Shown here piece after piece: positions 1-7,065 of a stretch of DNA of 48,846 bases. Location: the NCBI GenBank assembly GCA_003151155.1, contig PLWX01000107.1, positions 1 to 48,846 of the forward strand, in the 5' to 3' direction. Positions within the stretch are counted from its first letter, which is position 1. Each line of letters opens with the position of its first letter. Position numbers and translations under genes: made by a program. The DNA is from Acidobacteriaceae bacterium. Lineage in GTDB: Bacteria; Acidobacteriota; Terriglobia; Terriglobales; Acidobacteriaceae. The notes under the pieces were generated by a model. That model was not told the origin of the DNA. It made no database searches and worked only from the letters and a program-made list of their open reading frames with translations.

Positions 1-183
1 ATCAGCGACCGCGGCATCGTCCTGACCGGTGGCGGCGCACTGTTAAAGAACCTGGATAAGCGCATCCGCGAGGAAACCGGCCTGCCGGTGTCCATTGCCG
101 ACGATCCGCTGTGCAGCGTGGTGCTCGGTACTGGAAAGATGCTCAGTGACTTCAAACTGCTGCGCAAGATCTCGATCGAGTAG
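1..183 (+). CDS. mreB: Rod shape-determining protein MreB, C-terminal fragment
   Basis: The window opens inside this gene; only the last 60 codons are visible, ending in TAG at 181-183. The translated fragment carries the actin-fold phosphate-2/adenosine region of MreB ([15 protein letters not shown]) and the terminal helix typical of the family ([10 protein letters not shown]). MreB is the cytoplasmic actin homologue that polymerises under the inner membrane and directs lateral-wall synthesis together with MreC, MreD, PBP2 and RodA, all encoded next in this window. It lies 58 bp upstream of mreC on the same strand, with a hairpin between the two genes. The 5' part lies outside the window, so nothing can be said on its start or promoter. 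The assignment rests on the motif plus the neighbourhood. Confidence 0.93.
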   Translation: MSDRGIVLTGGGALLKNLDKRIREETGLPVSIADDPLCSVVLGTGKMLSDFKLLRKISIE

Positions 184-188
184 ATACT

Positions 189-213
189 AGGGCGCGGAAC
201 CTATCCGCGCCCT
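189..213 (+). terminator. Hairpin between mreB and mreC (partial terminator or processing site)
   Basis: A perfect 10-bp stem (AGGGCGCGGA, 189-198, with TCCGCGCCCT, 204-213) and a 5-nt loop. It is followed by GCTTGTTTGG, which is only weakly T-rich. It could lower expression of mreC-mreD relative to mreB or stabilise the mreB 3' end; a full terminator is unlikely because no obvious new promoter lies in the 28 bp before mreC. Confidence 0.55.
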
Positions 214-241
214 GCTTGTTTGGCCGCGAGCACTGACAGCC

Positions 242-1318
242 ATGGAAACCTTCCTCAGTCGTCATAAGAATCTGGCCGCGCTGGTCATCGTGTTGGCGGG
301 GCAGATCGTCGGCCTGGCAGTGCAGGTGAAGGTCAGCTCGACGCAAGGTGGCATGAGCCTCATGCGGCTGTGGTCCATCTCGACAATTACGCCGGTGGAA
401 AAAGCGCTGGTTCATGGCCAGCATGGCATCTTCGATAGCTGGTCCAACTACTTCTACCTGCGTGGCGTGCGCAGGGAGAACCGGGAACTGCGCGCGCAGA
501 TCGAGCGGATGCGGTTAGAACAGGTTCGATTGGAGCAGGACGCGGTGCAGGCGCGACGCCTGCAGGCGCTTTTCGATTTCAAAGAAGAGTTCATCTCGCA
601 GACATTGCCGGCACAAGTGATCGGCACGAGTGGCAGCGATCAGTCGCGAATCGTATATATCGATAAAGGGTCCGATCATGGAGTGCGCGCCGATATGGCA
701 GTCATCGCGCCGGACGGGATTGTCGGCAAGGTGTTGCGTGTGCTGCCATCAACCGCGCAAGTGCTGCTGGTGAACGACCAGTTGAGCGGAGTGGGAGCGA
801 CCCTGGAAAAGAGCCGACTACAAGGGATTCTCGCAGGCACTCCGAATGGAACGCTGGTTCTCAAGTACGTGATGAAAGACGAAAAAGTAGAACCGGGCGA
901 AACCGTTATGACCAGTGGCGGCGATCGCATATTTCCGAAGGGACTGCCGATCGGAAAAGTTGCGGAATCGACGGGCGGGAAGGATATGTTCCTGGATATC
1001 CGGGTAACGCCGGGGGCGAACCTCAGCAAGCTGGAAGAAGTGCTGGTGGTGACCAAGGTCGTCGAGCGGCAACGTACGAATGAAGAGACGAATGGGCCGG
1101 TGAAGGCTTCCGACATCCTTGCCGAGCGGCTACCGTCGGTTCCGCAGAAACCGGTTGATCCAAATATGAAGCTGGACGCGAACGGTAAACCGATAGCCAC
1201 CGCGCCGAATGCATCCAAGCCCGATAATCCGACTCCTGCTGCAACTACGACAACGCCGAAGCCCGCCGTGCCCACGAAGCCGAAGAGTGCTGCTTCGAAC
1301 GAGGCTCCACAACAGTGA
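242..1318 (+). CDS. mreC: Rod shape-determining protein MreC
   Basis: This 358-residue bitopic inner-membrane protein is a scaffold of the elongasome that binds MreB/MreD inside and PBP2 in the periplasm. It has one N-terminal membrane segment (about residues 11-30). A coiled-coil-like stretch rich in Arg/Glu/Gln follows (about 68-115), then the beta-rich core with the family hallmarks VIGTSGSDQSRIVYIDKGS, G-V-R-A-D-M-A-V and PDGIVGKV. The core ends near residue 280 at EEVLVVTKV. The last ~75 residues are a Pro/Thr/Lys/Ala-rich low-complexity tail, longer than in many MreC proteins and probably disordered in the periplasm. The ATG at 242 places the membrane helix correctly, though the Shine-Dalgarno is weak. 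Its TGA overlaps the GTG start of mreD, indicating translational coupling. Confidence 0.93.
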   Translation: METFLSRHKNLAALVIVLAGQIVGLAVQVKVSSTQGGMSLMRLWSISTITPVEKALVHGQHGIFDSWSNYFYLRGVRRENRELRAQIERMRLEQVRLEQDAVQARRLQALFDFKEEFISQTLPAQVIGTSGSDQSRIVYIDKGSDHGVRADMAVIAPDGIVGKVLRVLPSTAQVLLVNDQLSGVGATLEKSRLQGILAGTPNGTLVLKYVMKDEKVEPGETVMTSGGDRIFPKGLPIGKVAESTGGKDMFLDIRVTPGANLSKLEEVLVVTKVVERQRTNEETNGPVKASDILAERLPSVPQKPVDPNMKLDANGKPIATAPNASKPDNPTPAATTTTPKPAVPTKPKSAASNEAPQQ

Positions 1319-1845
1319 GCGAACTCGTGGCCGCACATTCGAGATCGCGCGAGCAGGTTGAGGTTTATAGCTTCAGCTGGCCGGTGGCTATTTTCGCGCC
1401 GCTGCTGGCGGTCTTTCTCCAGGCTTTCATCCCGATCAAGATTCGTTTCTTCGATGTCTTCGACCTGCCGCTGCTGGTCACGATCTACTTTGCGATGTCG
1501 CGTCGAAACCCGATCACCGGGTTGTTGCAGGGAAGCATCATCGGGCTGGTGCAAGACAGCCTGACGCGTGACATGATTGGCATGTACGGAATCGCAAAAA
1601 CGCTGGTCGGTTTTGCGGCTTCGCAACTGGGCGGCAAAATCGATTCCGATAACCCCGGTTCGCGCTTCCTGATCGTGTTGACCTTTTATATCGGTCACCA
1701 GGCTGCGTACTTTGCGGTGGCTCGCGGACTGGTTCGACAGCCGATTGACTGGCACTGGGCGCATGAGTTGCTGGGCGCCGTGGCGAATGCTTTGCTGGCG
1801 GTTTTGCTGTTCGCCCTATTAGATCGATTCCGGCAGAGAACATAA
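1315..1845 (+). CDS. mreD: Rod shape-determining protein MreD
   Basis: A 176-residue multi-spanning membrane protein with several hydrophobic helices. It includes the conserved-type segment PLLVTIYFAMSRRNPITGLL followed by G-S-I-I-G-L-V-Q-D and the helix FLIVLTFYIGHQ. Length and hydropathy match MreD, the polytopic partner of MreC in the elongasome. It starts with GTG at 1315, overlapping the mreC stop by 4 bp (GTGA), so it is almost certainly translated by coupling. Sequence conservation in MreD is generally poor, so position after mreC is the main support. It ends the mreBCD block; mrdA and rodA, which normally follow directly, appear 3.2 kb later. Confidence 0.88.
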   Translation: MSELVAAHSRSREQVEVYSFSWPVAIFAPLLAVFLQAFIPIKIRFFDVFDLPLLVTIYFAMSRRNPITGLLQGSIIGLVQDSLTRDMIGMYGIAKTLVGFAASQLGGKIDSDNPGSRFLIVLTFYIGHQAAYFAVARGLVRQPIDWHWAHELLGAVANALLAVLLFALLDRFRQRT

Positions 1846-1886
1846 CCTTCGAGTCACCCCCACCCGGTGTGCGGTTCTTTGTTTTC

Positions 1887-1919
1887 AATATTTTGCGAAC
1901 AAAATATCCGCAAAATATT
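1887..1919. repeat. AT-rich inverted repeat AATATTTTGC / GCAAAATATT
   Basis: Two perfect complementary 10-bp arms are separated by 13 bp that itself contains AAAATATCC. A further copy of AAAATATTC is at 1941-1949. This gives four iterations of the same word in 63 bp within otherwise GC-rich DNA. It could be a protein-binding array or the end of a mobile element; the function is unknown. Confidence 0.6.
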
Positions 1920-2218
1920 CCATCCAAAGCAGTTATCGACAAAATATTCAGGAATAAGGGGTTAGGCGTTGGTCGCGAGGCTCGCGCCTCGTTCGCGAAG
2001 CGGCGCCGCCCGTCGGGCTCCTGGTTTCTATGCCGGGTCACGACGCTATCTCGCGTCGCGCTGAGAGGCCCATTCGGCCTGACGGCCTGAGTTTTTCAAA
2101 GAGCTAGTTGTTCTGTTGGGAGTGCCCCACATGCGCACGATAGCGTGAGCTGTGTCCACATGTCAGTGAGCGAGGGGTCCAACGGAGGTGGATAGGGATG
2201 CCGCCATGGTGGGCCGCA

Positions 2219-2396
2219 CCTCAGGGCTGAAGCCCAGAAGGCTTTAGGAGGCGAGATGCGGGGCGTTGAAGCGCCGCTTCATCTGAAGCAACCCCCTTTG
2301 CGCGCTCCAGCTTGAAGCAGTTCGCGTCGGGCCACAAGCATGATCGGCCCAACCGAAATCAAAAAGCGTAGTTGGTTGCGTCTGCGGGCGACTCTT
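2219..2396 (+). repeat. Dispersed intergenic repeat, copy A
   Basis: Imperfect direct copy of 4627-4800. Shared blocks are, in order, CCTCAGG at the left end, TTTAGGAGGCGAGA, a GAAGCGCCGCT block, GAAGCAGTTCGC and TTGGTTGCG near the right end. It contains an internal self-complementary GGCGTTGAAGCGCC. It lies just upstream of the amidohydrolase start. It is probably a member of a genome-wide acidobacterial intergenic repeat family (inference). Confidence 0.7.
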
Positions 2397-2408
2397 GAAA
2401 TCGGGGGC

Positions 2409-2414
2409 TATAAT
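2409..2414 (+). promoter_or_regulatory. TATAAT -10 element for the amidohydrolase
   Basis: A consensus TATAAT ends 8 bp before the ATG at 2423. Transcription starting about 7 nt downstream would give an almost leaderless mRNA. No -35 hexamer exists at the usual 16-18 bp; TTGAAA at 2395-2400 is only 8 bp away. So the assignment is tentative. Confidence 0.4.
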
Positions 2415-2422
2415 TGCGCGCC

Positions 2423-3907
2423 ATGCTGAAAGCTCTCGTGCAGAATTTGAAGATCTGGGTTGTCCTTGCTTACCTCGCAGTGGTCGGGGCAAGTTTTCGT
2501 TTCGTTGCGGTTGCACACGCCGATGCTGACTATGACATTGTGATCCTCAATGGAAGAGTGATGGACCCGGAGTCGGGGCTGGATGCGGTGCGGAACGTCG
2601 GCATTCGCGACGGGAAGATCGTTGCTTTGTCGAGCGAGTCGATAGCGGGGAAGCGCACGATCGATGCGAAGGGTTTGGTTGTCGCTCCGGGATTCATCGA
2701 TCTGCACGAGCACGGTCAGGAGCCGAGAAATTATCAGTACCAGGCGCACGATGGGGTGACGACATCGCTGGAGCTTGAGGTGGGAACGGACGATGTTGCC
2801 GGATGGTATGCGGCGCGCGAGGGCAAAGCGCTGATCAATTACGGAGTGAGCAGCGGGCACATCCCGGTACGGATGAAGGTGATGAAAGACCCAGCTTCAT
2901 TTCTACCTACGGGAGATGCAGCGAGCAAGGCGGCATCGAGTGAAGAGCTGAAAGAGATTGAGCGGTTGTTGGGCGCCGGGTTGCAACAGGGAGCGCTCGC
3001 GGTCGGGATGGGCATCAATTACACGCCGGCGGCCACGCACCAGGAGATCGTGGAGATGTTCCGCATCGCGGCAAAGTACGGTGCGCCGGTACACGTGCAT
3101 CTTCGCTATCAAGGGAGCAAAGAACCGGAGACCGGGCTGGCCGCGCTGGAAGAAGTGATTGCGGTGGCGGCGGCGACGGGAGCGCCACTGCACGTGGTAC
3201 ACGTGACCAGCATGGGATTGAAGGACACGCCCGACTTGATCGCGATGATTGCCGGAGCGCAAAAGCGCGGACTGGATGTGACGACCGAATGTTATCCGTA
3301 CATCGCGGCAAGTACAGCGCTGGATAGCGCAGTATTCAATCCAGGGTGGCAGGAAAAGATGCGAATTTCATACCACGAGTTGCAGTGGGTAAAGACGGGT
3401 GAGCGACTGACGGAAGAAACGTTTACGAAATACCGGAAAGAAGGTGGCCTGGTAGTGATCTTCGCGATCCCGGAAGAAGATGCGCGCCTCGCAGTGGCGG
3501 ATCCGATGGTAATGATTGCCAGCGACGGACCGCGGTTTACGGGACCGAAGGTGCATCCGCGAGGGAATGGAACGTTTTCGCGGGTGCTCGGTCATTACGT
3601 GCGCGAGGAACACGCTCTTGACCTCATGACAGCGTTGCGGAAGATGACGTTGATGCCAGCGCAACGGCTGGAGAAGCGGGCGCCGGTGTTCCGCGACAAA
3701 GGAAGGATTCGGCCGGGAGCGGATGCCGATATCACGGTATTCGATCCGCAGAGGGTGATTGATAAAGCGACCTTTGAAGAACCGATGCAATATTCGGCGG
3801 GGATCGAGTTCGTGCTGGTGAATGGAGTGCCGGTGGTGAGCGACGGGAAATTAGTGGACGGCGTGTTGCCTGGACGAGCGGTGCGAGCGCCGGAAGGCGG
3901 TAGATAG
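2423..3907 (+). CDS. Secreted N-acyl-D-amino-acid deacylase-type amidohydrolase
   Basis: A metal-dependent amidohydrolase of the D-aminoacylase/dihydroorotase-like group. It would hydrolyse an N-acylated amino acid or similar amide; the exact substrate cannot be told. Residues 1-36 form a signal-peptide-like hydrophobic N-terminus ending in A-H-A-D-A. The beta-sandwich start DIVILNGRVMDPESG and the metal motif GFIDLHEHG follow (family usual is H-x-H). Further marks are the mid-barrel HVHL and LHVVHVTS (metal histidines), T-E-C-Y-P-Y, the catalytic-Asp motif IASDGPRF, and the closing GRIRPGADADITVFDP. The length of 494 residues fits the family. The ATG at 2423 is chosen; an in-frame TTG at 2414 is alternative and has a G-rich SD-like run before it. 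It stands alone between mreD and mrdA, bracketed by repeats. A periplasmic role on peptidoglycan-derived D-amino acids is possible but unproven. Confidence 0.82.
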   Translation: MLKALVQNLKIWVVLAYLAVVGASFRFVAVAHADADYDIVILNGRVMDPESGLDAVRNVGIRDGKIVALSSESIAGKRTIDAKGLVVAPGFIDLHEHGQEPRNYQYQAHDGVTTSLELEVGTDDVAGWYAAREGKALINYGVSSGHIPVRMKVMKDPASFLPTGDAASKAASSEELKEIERLLGAGLQQGALAVGMGINYTPAATHQEIVEMFRIAAKYGAPVHVHLRYQGSKEPETGLAALEEVIAVAAATGAPLHVVHVTSMGLKDTPDLIAMIAGAQKRGLDVTTECYPYIAASTALDSAVFNPGWQEKMRISYHELQWVKTGERLTEETFTKYRKEGGLVVIFAIPEEDARLAVADPMVMIASDGPRFTGPKVHPRGNGTFSRVLGHYVREEHALDLMTALRKMTLMPAQRLEKRAPVFRDKGRIRPGADADITVFDPQRVIDKATFEEPMQYSAGIEFVLVNGVPVVSDGKLVDGVLPGRAVRAPEGGR

Positions 3908-3981
3908 CTGGCTCTTCCCGAATGAATTTCAATCTACACAGATCACAGCCTCGAGCACGATGACCGCCGTACCTTGTGGGA

Positions 3982-4488
3982 ATGGCGCATCCGTATTCAC
4001 GGAATCACCTCCATTTGGTCTTCTCCACGAAAGATCATCGGGCCTTCATCAAGGCATGCCTTCGCGATGAACTGTATCGGGATCTTCGTCTCGTCGCGAA
4101 GGATTACGGTATTTCGATTGACCTGATCGGTGGTACCGAAGACCACGTGCACATCCTTCTGCAACTTCCTCCGAAGTTAGCCGCGGCGAACCTGGTTTGT
4201 GCATTGAAGGCTAAGTCATCGAAATGGATGAATGAACGGGGGCATGTATTCGCGTGGCAGAACAGCTACGGATGTTTCAGCGTGAGCGTTTCGAATCTTG
4301 AGCGGGTGAAGGAGTACATCCGTCTGCAGGAAGAACATCATAAAAAGCGCGATTTTTTAGAAGAGTTCAACGCTTTGTTGCGGCGACATGGCATTGAAAG
4401 CAATGCCGAGAGCATGTTCTCGCGACCCTCGCAGACGGGCGGGGCTGGTCGCCCCGGCCCGAAAGGCCTGCCGCCCTTGCGGGCTTGA
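3982..4488 (+). CDS. REP-associated tyrosine transposase (RAYT / IS200-like Y1 transposase)
   Basis: A single-domain HUH (Y1) nuclease that cuts and joins single-stranded DNA at hairpins. Visible marks are the N-terminal strand HLHLVFSTKDHR, the HUH metal-binding motif in GGTEDHVHILLQLPP, and the helix VKEYIRLQEEHHKKRDFLEEF. That helix carries the nucleophilic tyrosine (Y in KEYI). The 168-residue length is intermediate between IS200 TnpA (~150) and RAYT. The ATG at 3982 is preferred; an in-frame GTG at 3976 is possible. The last ~20 residues (G/P/R-rich) are read from GC-rich palindromic DNA that looks like a REP hairpin, so the natural C-terminus may be altered. It has no accessory TnpB. 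It is a typical orphan transposase that may mobilise the neighbouring palindromes rather than itself. Confidence 0.88.
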   Translation: MAHPYSRNHLHLVFSTKDHRAFIKACLRDELYRDLRLVAKDYGISIDLIGGTEDHVHILLQLPPKLAAANLVCALKAKSSKWMNERGHVFAWQNSYGCFSVSVSNLERVKEYIRLQEEHHKKRDFLEEFNALLRRHGIESNAESMFSRPSQTGGAGRPGPKGLPPLRA

Positions 4489-4560
4489 TCATCCCCCGCA
4501 CATTACCCGGGGCTTTGTCGCCCCCGGGCTTCTACGGCTGGTCGCGCTTCGCGCTTAGGG
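4437..4560. repeat. REP-like cluster of three palindromic units sharing GGCT(GG/TT)GTCGC
   Basis: Three related units follow one another. They are GGGGCTGGTCGCCCCGG (4441-4457), GGGGCTTTGTCGCCCCCGG (4509-4527) inside a hairpin from 4506 to 4528, and GGCTGGTCGCGCTTCGCGC (4536-4554). The first overlaps the end of the transposase ORF. Palindromes beside a RAYT gene are the expected REP substrates of that family. Confidence 0.65.
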
Positions 4561-4626
4561 CGTGGGTAGTTTGAGAGATTGTCGTCCGGATGCAGGTCGT
4601 CAAAGCGGCACAGGCGCAGTGAAGGG

Positions 4627-4800
4627 CCTCAGGGGCTAAAGTCCGGACCGTTTAGGAGGCGAGACGCGGCGCTGAAGCGCCGCTCCACCTTTCGCCAATC
4701 CACCTTTGAAGGTGTCCACCTCGAAGCAGTTCGCATCGAGCCGAAAGCTCGGCACAAACTAAATCAAGAGCGAACTTGGTTGCGCCTGCGGCGCATCTTT
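4627..4800 (+). repeat. Dispersed intergenic repeat, copy B
   Basis: Direct imperfect copy of 2219-2396, with the same block order (TTTAGGAGGCGAGA, GCTGAAGCGCCGCT, GAAGCAGTTCGCATCGAGCC, TTGGTTGCGCCTGCGG). A short region between blocks is different. Together the copies bracket the amidohydrolase and transposase. Confidence 0.7.
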
Positions 4801-4811
4801 TATAGACCCAC

Positions 4812-4839
4812 CCTACCGCGCCAAATGAGGCGCGGTAGG
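4812..4839. repeat. Perfect 11-bp stem hairpin
   Basis: CCTACCGCGCC (4812-4822), loop AAATGA, GGCGCGGTAGG (4829-4839). No T-tract follows, so it is not a standard intrinsic terminator. It may be part of the repeat-rich intergenic module before mrdA. Confidence 0.6.
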
Positions 4840-4885
4840 AATGGGGCACCCCAGGGATTTTAGGAATGGGAGAACCCAGGGATTA
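4836..4885 (+). repeat. Two tandem 25-bp units upstream of mrdA
   Basis: TAGGAATGGGGCACCCCAGG with its tail (4836-4860) is followed directly by TAGGAATGGGAGAACCCAGG with its tail (4861-4885). A further stem, AAGTCCCA/TGGGACTT (4894-4901 / 4908-4915), and the palindrome GATTGATTTCAATC (4918-4931) follow. The function is unknown. Confidence 0.55.
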
Positions 4886-5034
4886 AGGTGTTTAAGTCCC
4901 AGAGTCCTGGGACTTTCGATTGATTTCAATCGGGCAGGGATGGAGTACATTAGAACTACCGATCCCCATTGCATCCAGCTGCACGGCGCCCTGAAGCAGG
5001 CTGGTTGCATCGACTGTGAGTAGCTGCTGCATTC

Positions 5035-7065
5035 ATGTTTAGTCGCGAAGAAAAAGTTCCCCAGTTCCGGCTGACGATGGTGCAGTACGCAATCCTGGTT
5101 GTTTTTCTCATCCTGGCCTTTGGACTTTGGCGGCTGCAGGTGGGGCGGTCGGATTACTACTCTTCTCTCGCCGAGCAAAATCGAATTAAACAAGTTCCAA
5201 TTCTTGCGCCACGCGGGAAGATTCTTGACCGCGAGGGCCGGATCATTGTCGATAACTATCCGTCATTCTCGGTGCTGCTGTTGCGCGATCAACACCGCGA
5301 CCTAATGACCGACGTCGACATGATTGCCGATGGACTGCGTCTCGATCCCAAAGATTTACGAACGCGTTTGAGGCGCATCGCAGCGACTCCGGGCTACCAG
5401 CCGTTGTTCGTGAAAGACGACATCACGCCGGATGAACTGGCCTGGGTGGAAGCGCATCGCTCGGAACTGCCGGAACTTGACACCATCACGGTGCATCGTC
5501 GGTTGTATCCGAAGAATGGATTCCTGGCGCACCTGGTCGGCTACGTGGGCGAGGTCAGCGAAGAGATGCTGAATTCGCCGCAATGGGAGCTGTATAACCC
5601 CGGCGATATCGTGGGCAAGAGCGGCGTGGAGTTGCAGTACAACGACATCCTGATGGGCAAGAACGGCTCGCGCCAGGTGCTGGTGAACAGCAAAGGGAAA
5701 GAAGTCGGGCTGCTGAGCGATGTGCCGGCGGAACCGGGAAAACCGTTGCGGTTGACGATCGATCTCGATGTGCAGATCGCGGCGGAACAAGCGCTTGGTG
5801 ACGAGAATGGCGCGATCGTAGCGATGGATCCGCACACCGGAGAGATCCTGGCGATGGTGAGCCGACCGGTATTCGATCCCAACGAATTTTCAGTGCGAGT
5901 GAGCCGCGAGAACTGGAACCGGTTGATCACTGATGAGTCGAAGCCGCTGCTGAATAAGGCGATCCAGGCACAACTGGCGCCGGGCTCGACGTTCAAAATC
6001 ATTATGTCGGTGGCGGGACTGCAGGAAGGCATCGCGCAAAACCTGGTCGTCAACTGCAATGGGGGCGGCGATTTCTATGGGCGCTTCTTCAAGTGCGATC
6101 AGAAGCACGGATCGGTGAACATCTCGAGGGCGATCTACGATTCCTGCGACACGTACTACTACACGCTTGGCGAAAAGCTAGGCATCGGGAAGATCGCGCA
6201 GTACGCGACGGCGTTCGGCTTGGGACAGAAGACGGGAATCGATCTGCCGCAGGAAGTCAGCGGGATCATGCCGTCGGAAGAGTGGAAGGCGAAGAACTAC
6301 AAGCAGAAGTGGTTCGCCGGGGAAACGATTTCAGTGAGCATTGGGCAAGGCGCGGTGGCAGCGACGCCGATCCAACTGGCGCGCGCGCTGGGCGGCATCG
6401 CGATGGGAGGCGTACTGCGAACGCCGCATGTGGCGTTTCCCGATGAGCTACCGTCGAGCTACATGCAGGCGGCGGCACATTACAACGACGAGAAGCGCGT
6501 ACCGATCGATGCGCAGAATTGGACGACGATCACGGATGCGATGGCGGACGTGACGCGAATTGGAACGGCGGCGACCACGCACCTGGAAGGGATCGACTTC
6601 GCGGGGAAGACGGGAACGGCGCAGACAGTCTCTTTGGAAGCGCGTAGCAAGATGGGCGCGGAGAACAAGAAAAAGTTCAGCGATAACGCCTGGTTCGTCG
6701 GCGTAACGCCACGACGCGATCCGCAGATTGTGGTGGCGGTGCTTTACCAGGGCGGCGGATGGGGATGGCACTCAGGACTGCTGGCGGCGCAGGTCATCAA
6801 GGCGTACGTGGAGAAGCAACGCAGGCTGCAACATAATGCTACGCTCTACGCGGTCGCGGACGAGCCGCTGGTTTCACCGAAGAAGAAATTGGAAGCGCCG
6901 GTAGAGGTGAGCGGGGTTTGGCATGAACCCGACGGCACGACGGATGGCGGTAATGAGTTGCAGGGCGGCCGAATCAAGATTCCGATGGGTAAAGGTAAAC
7001 CACCGGTGAAAGCTGCGCCGGGGGTGGATGCGATTGAGCCGAAGCCAAGCGAGGTGAAGCGGTGA
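5035..7065 (+). CDS. mrdA: Penicillin-binding protein 2, elongasome transpeptidase
   Basis: This class B PBP cross-links lateral-wall peptidoglycan as the partner of RodA. It has one N-terminal membrane helix (about residues 16-36). The PBP dimer/pedestal domain follows, with PRGKILDREGRIIVDNYPSFSV. The C-terminal transpeptidase domain has all three catalytic boxes: S318-T-F-K321 (nucleophile Ser), S370-C-D372 and K525-T-G-T528. At 676 residues it is slightly long; the extra length is a Pro/Gly/Lys-rich tail after about residue 600. The ATG at 5035 is used because it leaves a short charged cytoplasmic tail before the helix, though no good Shine-Dalgarno is visible. rodA overlaps its stop. The gene is separated from mreD by the amidohydrolase/transposase insert, so it must have its own promoter in 4801-5034. 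Confidence 0.95.
   Translation: MFSREEKVPQFRLTMVQYAILVVFLILAFGLWRLQVGRSDYYSSLAEQNRIKQVPILAPRGKILDREGRIIVDNYPSFSVLLLRDQHRDLMTDVDMIADGLRLDPKDLRTRLRRIAATPGYQPLFVKDDITPDELAWVEAHRSELPELDTITVHRRLYPKNGFLAHLVGYVGEVSEEMLNSPQWELYNPGDIVGKSGVELQYNDILMGKNGSRQVLVNSKGKEVGLLSDVPAEPGKPLRLTIDLDVQIAAEQALGDENGAIVAMDPHTGEILAMVSRPVFDPNEFSVRVSRENWNRLITDESKPLLNKAIQAQLAPGSTFKIIMSVAGLQEGIAQNLVVNCNGGGDFYGRFFKCDQKHGSVNISRAIYDSCDTYYYTLGEKLGIGKIAQYATAFGLGQKTGIDLPQEVSGIMPSEEWKAKNYKQKWFAGETISVSIGQGAVAATPIQLARALGGIAMGGVLRTPHVAFPDELPSSYMQAAAHYNDEKRVPIDAQNWTTITDAMADVTRIGTAATTHLEGIDFAGKTGTAQTVSLEARSKMGAENKKKFSDNAWFVGVTPRRDPQIVVAVLYQGGGWGWHSGLLAAQVIKAYVEKQRRLQHNATLYAVADEPLVSPKKKLEAPVEVSGVWHEPDGTTDGGNELQGGRIKIPMGKGKPPVKAAPGVDAIEPKPSEVKR

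Larger units (their letters stand above)
1846..2422. other. 577-bp intergenic region with AT-rich inverted repeat and dispersed repeat
   Basis: No convincing gene. The first part holds an AT-rich block with a perfect 10-bp inverted repeat (1887-1896 / 1910-1919) and a third related motif at 1941-1949. The middle (about 1971-2090) is GC-rich and full of short palindromes such as CGAGGC/GCCTCG and GACGC/GCGTC, resembling REP-type sequence. From 2219 to 2396 lies copy A of a dispersed repeat whose second copy lies at 4627-4800. A TATAAT box sits at 2409-2414, immediately before the amidohydrolase. Confidence 0.6.

Noticed and set aside
676-1764. 362-codon ORF on the minus strand across mreC/mreD
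   Set aside because: Antisense shadow of two certain genes in high-GC DNA; composition is Arg/Ser/Thr-biased with no family motif.
1869-2090. 73-codon ORF after mreD
   Set aside because: Its second half is read from palindromic repeat-like DNA; there is no ribosome site and no family pattern.
2395-2414. TTGAAA / TATAAT as a full promoter of the amidohydrolase
   Set aside because: Spacing is only 8 bp, so TTGAAA cannot be the -35; only the -10 is kept, with low confidence.
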